Shown: positions 46,969-56,820, counted from the first letter of the stretch. The stretch: DNA of 64,000 nt from Providencia alcalifaciens (GCF_020271745.1 NZ_CP084296.1:620001-684000); one strand, 5' to 3'. Translations and numbers: made by a program. The notes: generated by a model not told the origin, from the letters alone.

Positions 46969-48064
46969 AAAATATCAGTTAAAACACGTGATTAATGCCT
47001 CCGGTCGTATGACCATTTTAGGCGTTTCAACCCCAACACCTGAAGTGGTCGAGCGCGTAACATATGGGCTGAACCATTATTTTGAAATTAAAGACTTGGT
47101 GAACAAAACCGGGGAGTACATCGCTCAACTGCTCAATGTTGACGCTGCGGTTGTGGTTTCCTGCGCCTCAGCAGGTATTGCTCAAGCGGTAGCAGCGGTG
47201 ATTGTGCAAGATGATGAGGATTTGCTGCTTAACTTGCATTCCTCCAGCAAATCCGTTCCTCGTGAAATTATTTTACCCAAAGGGCATAACGTGAACTTTG
47301 GCGCTCCCGTGGACACCATGGTCACGTTAGGTGGCGGAAAAGTGGTTGAAGCGGGTTTTGCGAATGAATGTAGCGCCGCGCAGCTAGCGGCTAAAATCTC
47401 CCCACAAACCGCGGCCATTTTGTATATCAAATCCCACCATACCGTACAAAAGAGCATGTTAACTGTGGCGGAAGCCGCCCAAGTCGCTCATGCCCACCAG
47501 CTTCCCTTGATAGTGGATGCAGCAGCAGAAGAAGATTTAACTGCCTATTACCAAGCGGGTGGCGACCTTGTGATTTACAGTGGAGCCAAAGCGATTGAAG
47601 GGCCGACCAGCGGCTTGGTTGTCGGTAAAAAACAGTATGTTGAATGGGTAAAACGCCAATCTCAAGGCATTGGCCGTGCGATGAAAGTCGGTAAAGAAGG
47701 CATTTTAGGTTTAACACTGGCTATCGAACAGTACCTTACCGCCACCAAAGAAACCGGGGCACAGATGGTCAGCCGTATGGAGAAATTCCTTAAAGATTTA
47801 AATGCGATAGCCGGTATTTCAGCCCGTATTGTTTGGGATGCCGCTGGGCGTGATATCGCCAGAGCTGAGATCAGTTTCGATGAAAAAGCGATTGGCAAAA
47901 CCACCTACCAAATAATGGATGAGCTGAAACAAGGCAATACCGCGATTTATTTTCGTGAGTACAAAGCCAATGAAGGAAAGGTTGAAGCTGATATTCGCAG
48001 CGTCAGCACCGAGCAACTTGACGTCATTTCGCAGCAAATTCGTACATTAGTAGAAGGAATTTAA
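46952..48064 (+). CDS. DgaE-family PLP-dependent ammonia-lyase
   Basis: The start is set at 46952 (MQSIYEKYQLKHVINASGRMTILGVS, 370 residues), overlapping the amidohydrolase by 17 bases. The longer upstream frame is a shadow of that gene. It is a SelA-like fold-type I PLP enzyme; the Schiff-base lysine is K213 in IYSGAKAIEGPTSG, preceded by the LIVDAAAEEDL cofactor motif. The Salmonella homologue DgaE turns D-glucosaminate 6-phosphate into 2-keto-3-deoxygluconate 6-phosphate and ammonia. The next gene encodes the matching aldolase. Confidence 0.9.
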   Translation: MQSIYEKYQLKHVINASGRMTILGVSTPTPEVVERVTYGLNHYFEIKDLVNKTGEYIAQLLNVDAAVVVSCASAGIAQAVAAVIVQDDEDLLLNLHSSSKSVPREIILPKGHNVNFGAPVDTMVTLGGGKVVEAGFANECSAAQLAAKISPQTAAILYIKSHHTVQKSMLTVAEAAQVAHAHQLPLIVDAAAEEDLTAYYQAGGDLVIYSGAKAIEGPTSGLVVGKKQYVEWVKRQSQGIGRAMKVGKEGILGLTLAIEQYLTATKETGAQMVSRMEKFLKDLNAIAGISARIVWDAAGRDIARAEISFDEKAIGKTTYQIMDELKQGNTAIYFREYKANEGKVEADIRSVSTEQLDVISQQIRTLVEGI

Positions 48065-48065
48065 C

Positions 48066-48806
48066 ATGAAGTTGTCACCAAATTTTTATCATGATCGTGT
48101 GTGTCTGAACGTCCTAGCTGGGAGCCATCAAAACGCAAAAGAGATTTATGCCGCGGCGGAGAGTTTTGTGGTGGTTGGGGTGTTATCCAAAAATTATCCT
48201 GATCTTGAAAGTGCCATTGCGGATATGAAGGTGTACGCCAAAGAAGTGGATAATGCGTTGTCTGTGGGTTTAGGTGCTGGCGACCCTAAGCAGTCCACCA
48301 TGGTGTCTCTGATTTCGAAAGAAGTTCAACCACAGCATGTGAATCAAGTATTCACGGGTGCACCGATTAGCCGCGCGCTACTGGGTCAGAATGAAACGTT
48401 TGTGAATGCGTTAATTTCCCCAACAGGCACCGTGGGTATGGTGAAAATTTCAACGGGTCCATTAAGCGCTCAAGCACCCGATGGTATCGTGCCGATTGAA
48501 ACCGCCATTATGATGCTCAAAGATATGGGCGCAGATTCTGTGAAGTTCTTTAATATGCAGGGTTTGAAGTACATTGAAGAATATAAAGCTATCGCAGAAG
48601 CTTGCGCGAAGTTTGATTTTTCTTTAGAGCCAACAGGCGGTATTGATTTAGAAAATTTCGCCGAGATTTTGCAAATCGCCCTCGACGCTGGCGTGAAGAA
48701 AATCATCCCACATATTTACAGTTCTATTATCGATAAAGCCACTGGAAATACCCGTCCAGAAGATGTCCGTCAGTTGCTAAACATGGTTAAAAAAGCGGTA
48801 AATTGA
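48066..48806 (+). CDS. DgaF-family KDGP-type aldolase
   Basis: A 246-residue aldolase of the DgaF family (2-dehydro-3-deoxy-6-phosphogluconate cleavage to pyruvate and glyceraldehyde 3-phosphate). The Schiff-base lysine is probably in DSVKFFNMQGLKYIEEY (near residue 160), followed by FSLEPTGGIDLENF, which matches the phosphate-binding glycine region of KDPG aldolases. It starts one base after the dgaE-like stop, with AAGGA in place. Last gene of the operon; a terminator follows. Confidence 0.9.
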   Translation: MKLSPNFYHDRVCLNVLAGSHQNAKEIYAAAESFVVVGVLSKNYPDLESAIADMKVYAKEVDNALSVGLGAGDPKQSTMVSLISKEVQPQHVNQVFTGAPISRALLGQNETFVNALISPTGTVGMVKISTGPLSAQAPDGIVPIETAIMMLKDMGADSVKFFNMQGLKYIEEYKAIAEACAKFDFSLEPTGGIDLENFAEILQIALDAGVKKIIPHIYSSIIDKATGNTRPEDVRQLLNMVKKAVN

Positions 48807-48887
48807 TGTGGCAATAAGCTGCACATAAGAAAATAAATATTTGCGAGACGTAAAAGTACTTACCACCATAACCATGACAAAGCAGCC

Positions 48888-48921
48888 AATGCCCCACTCA
48901 CTTTTCGTGCCGTGGGGCATT
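48888..48921 (+). terminator. Rho-independent terminator of the amino-sugar-acid operon
   Basis: AATGCCCCAC (48888-48897) pairs with GTGGGGCATT (48912-48921), 14-base loop, then a T-rich run. The convergent yccM gene ends 45 bases farther, so the hairpin may serve both. Confidence 0.88.
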
Positions 48922-48965
48922 TTACTTTTTATTTTTATTCTCTATTTTTTACTCTTCATTTTGAA

Positions 48966-50036
48966 TCAATGACCTATTTCTCTGGCATTCGGTATGATGT
49001 GAAACCAATAGTTATCAGGCACTGGGCTATCCCAAACGCCTAGGTAAGCCGCAACCGCGATAGTGGCGAATAAAATACCTAGGGTCAAAATGGCCATCAC
49101 CATTCCCGATAAAGGGATTTGGCGTTTTTTAGTCGGCGCTTGTAATGAGAAAGCCAATGTCGACGCCACTGGACAAGATTCAACACACGTCATGCATCCC
49201 GTACATTCTACCGTTCTGACGTTGATTAATTGATCAACTGGAATGCGTGACGGGCAATTTTTAGCGCATTTTCCGCAATCTATGCAGCTTTCGACATTAC
49301 GGCGAATTTTAACTGGCGAGAATAGAGAGAATATCCCAAGTAATGCGCCATAAGGGCAGAGATAACGACACCACGCGTTACGAATAAACAGGCTAGCGAC
49401 GACAAGAACAGACACTGTGATGAGTGAGGCGCTACTAATATAACGAAAGAAATCCAACATTTTGACATCGATGATGATCCCATAAGGCGACATCATAAAG
49501 TATTGGATCATTTGCGCAGGCATGGAGAGCGAGATATAGAGGAAGAAGGCCAATAGTAGGTATTTTAATCCTCTTAAGGGGATATCGAGCCATTTAGGTA
49601 CGTTGATTTGAAAACGAAACAGTTTCTGCCCTATTTTCCCGATGTATTCCGATATTGTGCCTATCGGGCACAGCCATGAGCAAAAGGATTTTTTCAGTAA
49701 TAAACTGATGATAATAAAGGAAGCCAAGAGAAACATTGCTGCCGCATGGATGGGAGGCAGTCCCCCTGTTTCAATGGTGTATTTTAAGTTCATTAACCCC
49801 GCAATAGGCAGCCAGCCTTCGATACCTCCCGGACGCGGAAGATAGAGTGTCGCACCACCCGTTTCGTAATAGCGCACCCAGTAATAGAAGGTAATGCCAA
49901 TATAAATGTTGATCGCCAAAAGCGTGATTTGCACGACTTTCCGCCATGTCGAGGCGTTGCGCCAATCATTCCAAGGGAGTTTTCCACCAACTGTGCCAGG
50001 ACGACGAGGGCATCGTACTGAGGGTTTCTTTGCCAT
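48966..50036 (-). CDS. yccM: YccM, polyferredoxin-like membrane electron-transfer protein
   Basis: A 356-residue NapH/NosR-like protein, very close to E. coli YccM (357). It opens with RCPRRPGTVGGKLPWNDWRN. It has about five or six helices with two membrane CxxxCP motifs (FCSWLCPIGT and WCRYLCPYGA), then two [4Fe-4S] ferredoxin sites (CIDCGKCAKNCPSRIPV, CTGCMTCVESCPVAS), and a last helix. It probably passes electrons from quinol to an unidentified acceptor. In E. coli yccM lies near the torCAD region, so its place here beside rnpB differs. Confidence 0.95.
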   Translation of the reverse strand: MAKKPSVRCPRRPGTVGGKLPWNDWRNASTWRKVVQITLLAINIYIGITFYYWVRYYETGGATLYLPRPGGIEGWLPIAGLMNLKYTIETGGLPPIHAAAMFLLASFIIISLLLKKSFCSWLCPIGTISEYIGKIGQKLFRFQINVPKWLDIPLRGLKYLLLAFFLYISLSMPAQMIQYFMMSPYGIIIDVKMLDFFRYISSASLITVSVLVVASLFIRNAWCRYLCPYGALLGIFSLFSPVKIRRNVESCIDCGKCAKNCPSRIPVDQLINVRTVECTGCMTCVESCPVASTLAFSLQAPTKKRQIPLSGMVMAILTLGILFATIAVAAYLGVWDSPVPDNYWFHIIPNAREIGH

Positions 50037-50197
50037 GTCCGCCTATCTCTTTAACATGCATTTTAAATACCACTATTGTATTCAAATATTCAAAATGCAT
50101 ATTGATTTGCATCACTGCCTTGCGATGTTGGCGGCATATTGATAGGAAGATAAGTAAATAGAAGATAGTAAATGGAAGTTAGCAAGCTCAGATTTTT

Positions 50198-50312
50198 TCT
50201 AAATAATTCGAGGTGTGCCAAGGCGGCAAAATGAGGAAATCCCTAGGAGCATACACAAGTATGTGACTAGGGTTGACGAGTGAAGCCAACGCAGTCACAT
50301 GAAGTATGACGA
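50198..50312. repeat. ERIC-type intergenic repeat, copy 2
   Basis: About 115 bases from TTCTAAATAATTCGAGG to GAAGTATGACGAA, with the ERIC core CCCTAGGAGCATACACAAG and GTATGTGACTAGGG (50241-50272). Nearly the same as copy 1 in the core. Confidence 0.9.
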
Positions 50313-50321
50313 AAAAAAACA

Positions 50322-50442
50322 GCTCTAAATAGTTCGGCTTGTAGGCAGGCGGCAAACGAGGATATCCCTAGGAGCATACATAAGTATGTGACTAGGGTAG
50401 CTGAGAGTAGCCAACACCCCTACAGGCCGAAATATGACGAGT
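50322..50442. repeat. ERIC-type intergenic repeat, copy 3
   Basis: About 121 bases from CTCTAAATAGTTCGGC to AAATATGACGAG, only nine bases after copy 2 and in the same orientation, with core CCCTAGGAGCATACATAAG and GTATGTGACTAGGG. The two copies differ in their arms (GTGTGCC against TTGTAGGC), so they are older than a simple recent tandem duplication, or they were inserted separately. Confidence 0.9.
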
Positions 50443-50446
50443 AATA

Positions 50447-50479
50447 AAAAAGGCCTATAGCGAACGCTATAGACCTTTT
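50447..50479 (-). terminator. Rho-independent terminator of rnpB
   Basis: AAAAGGCCTATAGCG pairs with CGCTATAGACCTTTT across a short loop at 50463-50464 (one mismatch), with U-tract on the minus strand. It begins just after the mature 3' end of RNase P RNA. Confidence 0.88.
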
Positions 50480-50487
50480 CTATTTAT

Positions 50488-50861
<374 letters not shown>

Positions 50862-50944
50862 GCGGCGAATTATAGGCACTTTACGCAAGCTTGTACAGAC
50901 TCAATGGCAGGCAAATTACGTCAAAACCTACACTTGGATAAAAA

Positions 50945-51817
50945 TCACTCACCGTCTTGTTGATCTAGCATTAATTTATATAACTGGTTTTTCTTCAGAC
51001 CATAAATTTCTGCGGTAATCGCTGCTGCTTTTTTCGGTGGCAACTCTTTTTGCAGTAGACCCAACGTACGAATAACATCTGGCGTAATCGCCGATTCATC
51101 GGTTTGTGGCTTATACCCTTCCACAATGAGTACCATTTCACCGCGATGACGGTTTTCATCTTCTTTTACCCATTCGAGTAATTCACCAACTGGGCGCCCT
51201 TCAATCGATTCCCAGGTTTTGGTCAATTCACGGGCTAAAACCACTCGGCGCTCAGGTCCCCACACTTCCACCATGTCTGCTAAACTGTCTAACAAGCGAT
51301 GAGTGGATTCATAAAAAATCAGTGTTCGGGTCTCTTGTTCTAAGGATTGCAAAACATCTTTGCGTCCCTTGGTTTTCGCAGGTAAGAACCCTTCATAACA
51401 GAAACGGTCTGAAGGTAAACCCGCCGCTGACAAGGCGGTGATGGCCGCACAAGCCCCCGGTAATGGGATAACACGGATCCCTGCTTCACGGCAGCGATTG
51501 ACTAAGTGATAGCCAGGATCATTAATTAAAGGTGTACCTGCATCCGAGACTAATGCGATACTATCCCCTTGTTGAAGCTTGCTAATTAATTGATCTGCTT
51601 TTTGCTGCTCGTTATGATCATGTAGCGCAAACATGCGCGCATTGATGGCAAAATTCTGTAGTAGAATGCCTGAATGCCTCGTGTCTTCCGCAGCAATTAG
51701 GTCAACATGTTTAAGCACATCTAACGCGCGCTGCGTGATATCTCCCATGTTACCAATTGGGGTTGGCACGATGTACAGCGTAGATGCCATAACCACTGCT
51801 TGATTAGGTTGATTCAT
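50945..51817 (-). CDS. rsmI: RsmI, 16S rRNA (cytidine-1402 2'-O)-methyltransferase
   Basis: A 290-residue SAM-dependent enzyme of the tetrapyrrole-methylase fold. Motifs: [22 protein letters not shown] near residue 15, [22 protein letters not shown] near 100, and [12 protein letters not shown] near 145. It 2'-O-methylates C1402 in the ribosomal P site. The gene is divergent from lpoA with 61 bases between, as in E. coli. An internal ATG (51790) would give a nine-residue shorter product. Confidence 0.97.
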   Translation of the reverse strand: MNQPNQAVVMASTLYIVPTPIGNMGDITQRALDVLKHVDLIAAEDTRHSGILLQNFAINARMFALHDHNEQQKADQLISKLQQGDSIALVSDAGTPLINDPGYHLVNRCREAGIRVIPLPGACAAITALSAAGLPSDRFCYEGFLPAKTKGRKDVLQSLEQETRTLIFYESTHRLLDSLADMVEVWGPERRVVLARELTKTWESIEGRPVGELLEWVKEDENRHRGEMVLIVEGYKPQTDESAITPDVIRTLGLLQKELPPKKAAAITAEIYGLKKNQLYKLMLDQQDGE

Positions 51818-51878
51818 TGTTTCATCCGAATAGCCGGTTTAAAATTAAGCAATTGAAAAATACACCATTGGATACAGT

Positions 51879-53558
51879 ATGCGTCCTTCAATTTTTTTGC
51901 ATTTGAAAAAAAGATTAATCTGCACTGCGATGTTGTCCACGTTGGCATTAACAGGGTGCCAAATCGAATCCTCGACAACCTCGACAACAACCCAGCAGCC
52001 TAGCGTTTCTGATGCCAGCCATTACCAGTCCGTTATCGATGCCGCTCAAGGCAAACCGTCTATGGATATCCTGCGTGCTTTTATCAGCCAAGAACCCCTG
52101 CTAACCGATCCTGTACAACATCAGGCGAATATTGATTCTCTGTGGCAGATGTTAACACAGATGAACCCAGAACAGATTCAAGGAATCGAAGCTGACGAAA
52201 ATATTCTACTGGGCTGGGTCGACCTTCTGGATATCTACCAAAATAATAAAGATGACCCAGAGGCACTACGCACTGGCATCGAAGACTGGAAAACTCGCTA
52301 CCCACATAATCCGGGCGCCAAAAACCTGCCAAGTGCATTAGTTCAAGGTACAGTCACCAAAGTCGGTACTAATCCACGTATTGCGCTATTTTTACCGATG
52401 AGCGGGCAAGGTCAAGTCTTTGGTCAAGCCATCATGCAAGGCTTCCTCGATGCACAAAAAGGTTTACCTTCAGACCCAGCATCCCAAGCTGCCGCAGCAC
52501 CGACTGAACCACAAAGCTCCGGTAATGATGTGCTAGACCAGATTTACCAAGAAGTGGCTGCAACAGTTAATGAAAATGCCAATGTGGAAGTTGCTGCATC
52601 TAACGTGCGAATTGATGCAACGCCAACCAATACCCAGAGCGTTAAAGTCTTTGATACCCAAGGCAAAACGATGCCTCAATTAGTCGCTCAAGCCACTTCT
52701 GAAGGGTATAACTTAATTGTTGGACCGCTACTGAAATCAGAGGTGCAAGCTATTGCTCAAATGAATGCACCCGTCAATGTACTGGCACTGAATGAATTAG
52801 ACGCTAACCAGCTACAGCCGCGTGCAAACTTATGTTATTTCTCTTTATCCCCTGAAGATGAAGCGAAAAATGCCGCTAACCAAATGAGATTAGACGGTAA
52901 ACAGATGCCGTTAGTGTTAGTGCCAGCATCTCCATTTGGGGATCGCATCGCAAAAGCGTTTGCCGAAGAGTGGCAAGCAAAAGGCGGTGGCACTGCACTG
53001 ATGCAAACATTTGGTTCTACCGCATCCTTAAAAGAATCGATCAACCGTGGTCAAGGGATCCGAATGACAGGTACCCCGATCAGTGTCGATACCCAAGGAA
53101 TGGCACCAACAAGTAGCGGTATTGATGCGGTCTATATTGTTGCAACACGCGATGAATTAACCCTCGTCAAACCGATGATCGATATGGCGATCAGTTCCCG
53201 TCAGCGCCCTGCTTTATATGCAAGTTCGCGCAGTAACCAAGGGAACTCAAATGCGGATTATCGTTTCGAAATGGAGGACGTAAAATTCAGTGAAGTCCCA
53301 TTACTTGCCGGCGCAAACAATAACCTACGCAAACAAGCTCAAGGCAAAGTGAATAACGATTATTCGCTGTTCCGCCTGTATGCGATGGGTATTGATGCAT
53401 GGTCACTGGCAAATAACTACGATAACCTGCAACAACACAGTGACCAGTTCCGTGTTAACGGAGCATCCGGTACGTTAAGTGTGAATAATAACTGTGTTAT
53501 TTATCGCGAATTGCCATGGCTGCAATTCAAGCAAGGGCAAGTAAAGCCTGCGCAATAA
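51879..53558 (+). CDS. lpoA: LpoA, outer-membrane lipoprotein activator of PBP1a
   Basis: A 559-residue lipoprotein with lipobox LTGC at residues 24-27. The N-terminal domain is helical and TPR-like (to about 150); the C-terminal part has a periplasmic-binding fold (PRIALFLPMSGQGQVFGQAIMQGFLDA onward). It spans the periplasm to stimulate peptidoglycan synthesis by PBP1a. E. coli LpoA has 678 residues; this one is closer in length to Haemophilus LpoA (575). It retains a low-complexity linker (ASQAAAAPTEPQSSGN) near 205, so the shortening is in the linker rather than a truncation. Confidence 0.95.
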   Translation: MRPSIFLHLKKRLICTAMLSTLALTGCQIESSTTSTTTQQPSVSDASHYQSVIDAAQGKPSMDILRAFISQEPLLTDPVQHQANIDSLWQMLTQMNPEQIQGIEADENILLGWVDLLDIYQNNKDDPEALRTGIEDWKTRYPHNPGAKNLPSALVQGTVTKVGTNPRIALFLPMSGQGQVFGQAIMQGFLDAQKGLPSDPASQAAAAPTEPQSSGNDVLDQIYQEVAATVNENANVEVAASNVRIDATPTNTQSVKVFDTQGKTMPQLVAQATSEGYNLIVGPLLKSEVQAIAQMNAPVNVLALNELDANQLQPRANLCYFSLSPEDEAKNAANQMRLDGKQMPLVLVPASPFGDRIAKAFAEEWQAKGGGTALMQTFGSTASLKESINRGQGIRMTGTPISVDTQGMAPTSSGIDAVYIVATRDELTLVKPMIDMAISSRQRPALYASSRSNQGNSNADYRFEMEDVKFSEVPLLAGANNNLRKQAQGKVNNDYSLFRLYAMGIDAWSLANNYDNLQQHSDQFRVNGASGTLSVNNNCVIYRELPWLQFKQGQVKPAQ

Positions 53559-53600
53559 ATTAGGTCACTTTATTGCTGCCTATTTTCAGACAAGGATGTC

Positions 53601-53987
53601 ATGAAAACTGTTAAAAAATCATTAAAATGGCTGACTGGTCGATATTACGAAAACCAAGCGCTCTCCTATTTAAAGCAGCAAGGGCTCGCTTTCGTCGCAC
53701 GCAATGTTCGAAATCGTGCGGGAGAAATCGATTTGATCATGCGAGATAAATCAGGCTGGGTATTCGTAGAGGTTCGTTTTCGCAAGAATAGTGATTACGG
53801 AGACGCACTTTTATCAGTAAACTGGCACAAACGCAGAAAAATATTGTCCACCGCACAATATTGGCTTGCTCAACGACAAGAAAGTTTTGAAACAACACCT
53901 TGCCGCTTTGATATCTGTGCAATCACCGGCAAGCAATTTCAGTGGATTCAAAACGCATTTAATCTTAGTGAACAGGAATATAAGTAA
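53601..53987 (+). CDS. yraN: YraN, UPF0102 family protein
   Basis: A 128-residue protein of the restriction-endonuclease-like UPF0102 family: YYENQALSYLKQQGLAFVARNVRNRAGEIDLIMRDKSGWVFVEVRFRKNSDYGDAL. The E-x9-D-x-F-V-E-V-(K/R) pattern is a possible nuclease active site, but activity has not been shown to my knowledge. AAGGA lies before ATG. It is the second gene of lpoA-yraN-diaA-dolP, the usual order. Confidence 0.95.
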   Translation: MKTVKKSLKWLTGRYYENQALSYLKQQGLAFVARNVRNRAGEIDLIMRDKSGWVFVEVRFRKNSDYGDALLSVNWHKRRKILSTAQYWLAQRQESFETTPCRFDICAITGKQFQWIQNAFNLSEQEYK

Positions 53988-54578
53988 GTGCTAGATAGAA
54001 TAAAAGTTTGCTTTACTGAAAGCATCCAAACTCAAATTGCCGCAGCTGAAGCCCTGCCCGATGCAATTTCTCGTGCTGCAATGATGATGGTGCAGTCACT
54101 GCTTAATGGTAATAAAATTTTGTGTTGTGGCAATGGCGCATCCGCAGCAACAGCACAGCGTTTTGCAGCGAGCATGATCCACCGTTTTGAAACCGAGCGC
54201 CCAAGTTTACCTGCTCTCGCGCTAAATACAGATAATACCGTGCTCACCGCGATTTCAGGAAGCAAGCAACCAACTGAAATTTATGCAAAACAAGTTCGAG
54301 CGTTGGGTCAGCATGGTGATGTATTAATGGCTATCTCAACCCATGGTAACAGTGCCGATATTATTAAAGCCGTAGAAGCTGCGGTAACGCGCGATATGAC
54401 TATCGTCGCACTCACTGGCTATGATGGCGGCGAATTAGCGGGCCTTTTAGGACCACAGGATGTTGAAATTCGTATCCCATCCCAGCATAGTGTCAGAATT
54501 CAAGAGGTACACTTACTCACAGTGAATTGTCTGTGTGACCTTATCGATAACACGCTCTTTCCTCATCAGAACGACTAA
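53988..54578 (+). CDS. diaA: DiaA, DnaA initiator-associating protein
   Basis: A 196-residue SIS-domain protein. It starts with GTG directly after the yraN stop ([27 protein letters not shown]). Residues 50-70 carry the phosphosugar-type loop [18 protein letters not shown], and [18 protein letters not shown] follows near 120. DiaA tetramers bind DnaA and promote its assembly on oriC, so replication starts synchronously. Close relative of GmhA, from which it is told apart by gene order and length. Confidence 0.95.
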   Translation: MLDRIKVCFTESIQTQIAAAEALPDAISRAAMMMVQSLLNGNKILCCGNGASAATAQRFAASMIHRFETERPSLPALALNTDNTVLTAISGSKQPTEIYAKQVRALGQHGDVLMAISTHGNSADIIKAVEAAVTRDMTIVALTGYDGGELAGLLGPQDVEIRIPSQHSVRIQEVHLLTVNCLCDLIDNTLFPHQND

Positions 54579-54587
54579 GGAGACAAA

Positions 54588-55163
54588 ATGCGATTACTTC
54601 CGATTTTTGCCATAGTATTTAGTGCTGTTCTTTTACAAGGCTGTATTGGTGCCGCCGTTGTGGGTACTGCCGCAGTAGCCACCAAAAGCGCTACAGACCC
54701 TCGTTCTGTTGGTCAGCAAGTTGATGATGGCACATTAGAAGCCCGAGTCAGTGGTCAACTTAACAAAGACAAAGATGTCACCAGCAAAGCCCGTATTATT
54801 GCAACGGCGTATAAAGGCAATGTCTTGTTAACTGGACAATCTCCCGATATGTCATGGGCAGATAAGGCCAAACAAATCGCCAGTAACGTCGATGGTACAG
54901 AAAAAGTGTATAACGAGGTTCGACAAGGTCAGCCCGTTGATTTAGGTACTGCGTCAAAAGACACTTGGTTAACCACCAAAATAAAATCTAAGATTTTAGC
55001 CAGTGACGAAGTGAAGTCAGGCAGCGTTAAAGTCATCACTGAGAATGGTGAAGTCTTCTTATTAGGTGTACTCACTCAGCAAGAAGGGGCTGCGGCTGCA
55101 AAAATTGCGAGTGAAACGGATGGTGTTCGTCGCGTAACGACGGCATTTACTTATCTCAATTGA
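54588..55163 (+). CDS. dolP: DolP (YraP), division- and outer-membrane stress-associated lipoprotein
   Basis: A 191-residue lipoprotein: signal peptide with lipobox LLQGC (Cys19), then two BON domains (about residues 45-112 and 122-190; ARIIATAYKGNVLLTGQSPD and VKVITENGEVFLLGVL). E. coli DolP sits at the inner face of the outer membrane and collects at the division site by binding anionic lipid. It is a sigma-E target in E. coli. Nine bases after diaA, with GGAG. Confidence 0.96.
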   Translation: MRLLPIFAIVFSAVLLQGCIGAAVVGTAAVATKSATDPRSVGQQVDDGTLEARVSGQLNKDKDVTSKARIIATAYKGNVLLTGQSPDMSWADKAKQIASNVDGTEKVYNEVRQGQPVDLGTASKDTWLTTKIKSKILASDEVKSGSVKVITENGEVFLLGVLTQQEGAAAAKIASETDGVRRVTTAFTYLN

Positions 55164-55196
55164 TTATAATTAATAACCTATTGTTACAAAGAGCCG

Positions 55197-55225
55197 AGCC
55201 ATGAAGTCAAATTCATGGCTTTTTT
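55197..55225 (+). terminator. Rho-independent terminator of lpoA-yraN-diaA-dolP
   Basis: AGCCATGAA (55197-55205) pairs with TTCATGGCT (55212-55220), six-base loop, followed by six T. It lies directly between the convergent dolP and mtgA genes. Confidence 0.9.
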
Positions 55226-55226
55226 C

Positions 55227-55949
55227 TTACTCCTCACCTATGCCGTTGTTTTTCAGATAATTCCTACCTCCTAATAAGCTCATCTGATTAAGTATCCATG
55301 CTTGCCTTTTCAATACATATGAAGATGGGTTTTTTACATGGAATTTATGAGGATTAGGTAAAACAGCAGCTAAAAGTGCAGCCTCCTGTCGAGAAAGCTT
55401 GCTAGCAGGCTTATTGAAGAATTTATTTGCAGCCTCTTCAACACCAAAAACTCCCTCACCAAACTCTGCAATATTAAGATAAACAGTAATGATTCTAGTT
55501 TTGGACCACATCAACTCCATAACTGGCGTCATTGCTGTCTCAAACCCTTTTCTTAACCAGCTTCGCCCATCCCATAACCATAAGTTTTTTACCGTTTGCT
55601 GAGAGATTGTTGAAGCCCCTCTAACTGTCTGTTTATTGCTCGAATTATGTTTATATGCTCGCTCAATTGCATCAAGATCAAATCCCCAATGATGCGGAAA
55701 ATTTTGATCTTCAGAGGCAATGACAGCGAGATAAAGACAGGGAGAAATCTGTTTTTCACTTACCCAAGTTGAATGTGAAACATAAGAAAAATTAAAGTTT
55801 ACCCATGCGGAAAGCTGTCTTTCGACCATCACCGCAGAAAAGGGGACAGGAATAAATTTGAAGATCACAACAGACACTAGCCAGAGGGCAAGTAATGAAA
55901 GTGTGATCTTCTTTAACCAATACCACAAGCGAGAAACAAACTTTTGCAT
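55227..55949 (-). CDS. mtgA: MtgA, monofunctional peptidoglycan glycosyltransferase
   Basis: A 240-residue GT51 enzyme with one N-terminal membrane helix ([22 protein letters not shown]). Catalytic-region motifs are [14 protein letters not shown] (EDxxFxxHxG, glutamate at about 98), [58 protein letters not shown], and [11 protein letters not shown]. It polymerises lipid II into glycan strands without transpeptidase activity. Nine bases after elbB, as in E. coli. Confidence 0.97.
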   Translation of the reverse strand: MQKFVSRLWYWLKKITLSLLALWLVSVVIFKFIPVPFSAVMVERQLSAWVNFNFSYVSHSTWVSEKQISPCLYLAVIASEDQNFPHHWGFDLDAIERAYKHNSSNKQTVRGASTISQQTVKNLWLWDGRSWLRKGFETAMTPVMELMWSKTRIITVYLNIAEFGEGVFGVEEAANKFFNKPASKLSRQEAALLAAVLPNPHKFHVKNPSSYVLKRQAWILNQMSLLGGRNYLKNNGIGEE

Positions 55950-55957
55950 TGAGTTAA

Positions 55958-56608
55958 TTACGCCATTTCTAATACTTTCTCAACTAGCTTATTGATACCT
56001 ATATTTGCCTCAGCAATGGATTGAGCCAGCATATAAGCAGGTGTTGTAACAACTTTGTTATATTCATCAACCACAATGTTATCAACCGTACACACAACAT
56101 GCTCCCCACCCATTTTTTCAATTTGGGCAATCGTTTCTGTATCATTACCAATCGTCAATTTCACTGATGTATTTAACATCTTCGGTAACATGACAGGAGC
56201 AATACACATCAGTCCTAGCGGCTTTTTCTGTTGGTGCATTGCCTTTACTAAACTTAATAGTTGTTTATTAATTTCACATTCGCTTCCTTTCACCGCAAAA
56301 TCGCATAAATTTTTTGCCACACCAAAACCACCAGGAATTATAAGGGCATCTAGCTTAGAGGCATCTGCTGATGACAAAGGCGCTATTTCCCCACGAGAAA
56401 TACGTGCTGATTCTTCCATTTGATTACGCTTTTCTGTTTTTAATTCACCATTAACATGATTAATTACAGTAGCTTGATATTCATCTGGCGCATAAAAGTG
56501 AACTTCTGCGTTATTTTTGCTTAAAGCAAGCATAGTTAATACTGATTCATGGATCTCGCTTCCATCAAAAACACCACAGCCACTTAAAATTACCGCAATT
56601 GATTTCAT
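55958..56608 (-). CDS. elbB: ElbB, DJ-1/PfpI-family glyoxalase-like protein
   Basis: The start at 56608 ([24 protein letters not shown], 217 residues) follows AGGA by eight bases; a longer frame to 56656 adds 16 residues with no ribosome site. The family signature is the class I amidotransferase-like fold with the nucleophile in [15 protein letters not shown] (near residue 137). E. coli ElbB (217 residues, once called sigma cross-reacting protein 27A) has weak glyoxalase activity. It is transcribed ahead of mtgA and behind arcB. Confidence 0.95.
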   Translation of the reverse strand: MKSIAVILSGCGVFDGSEIHESVLTMLALSKNNAEVHFYAPDEYQATVINHVNGELKTEKRNQMEESARISRGEIAPLSSADASKLDALIIPGGFGVAKNLCDFAVKGSECEINKQLLSLVKAMHQQKKPLGLMCIAPVMLPKMLNTSVKLTIGNDTETIAQIEKMGGEHVVCTVDNIVVDEYNKVVTTPAYMLAQSIAEANIGINKLVEKVLEMA

Positions 56609-56820
56609 ATCTTCGTCCTTTTGTAGTAAATTACTCCTCAGAGCGAAAGCAGACAAACATCAATCTTCATCACAGATTTTAATGAATCTTGTAACAGGTT
56701 CGATAAATTTTGGTATCTTGATAACGTCTGAGTCGTGAAAAATGCATTTTAATGATTCGCCTAAAATAAAAATCATAAGCGAATCAATGATTTCCCTGGT
56801 GTTGGCGCAGTATTCGCGCA

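Larger units (their letters stand above)
50037..50487. other. Intergenic region yccM / rnpB with two ERIC elements
   Basis: 451 bases between yccM and rnpB, filled mainly by two ERIC repeats in tandem and the rnpB terminator. The first 160 bases hold the yccM promoter side; no gene seen. Confidence 0.7.
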
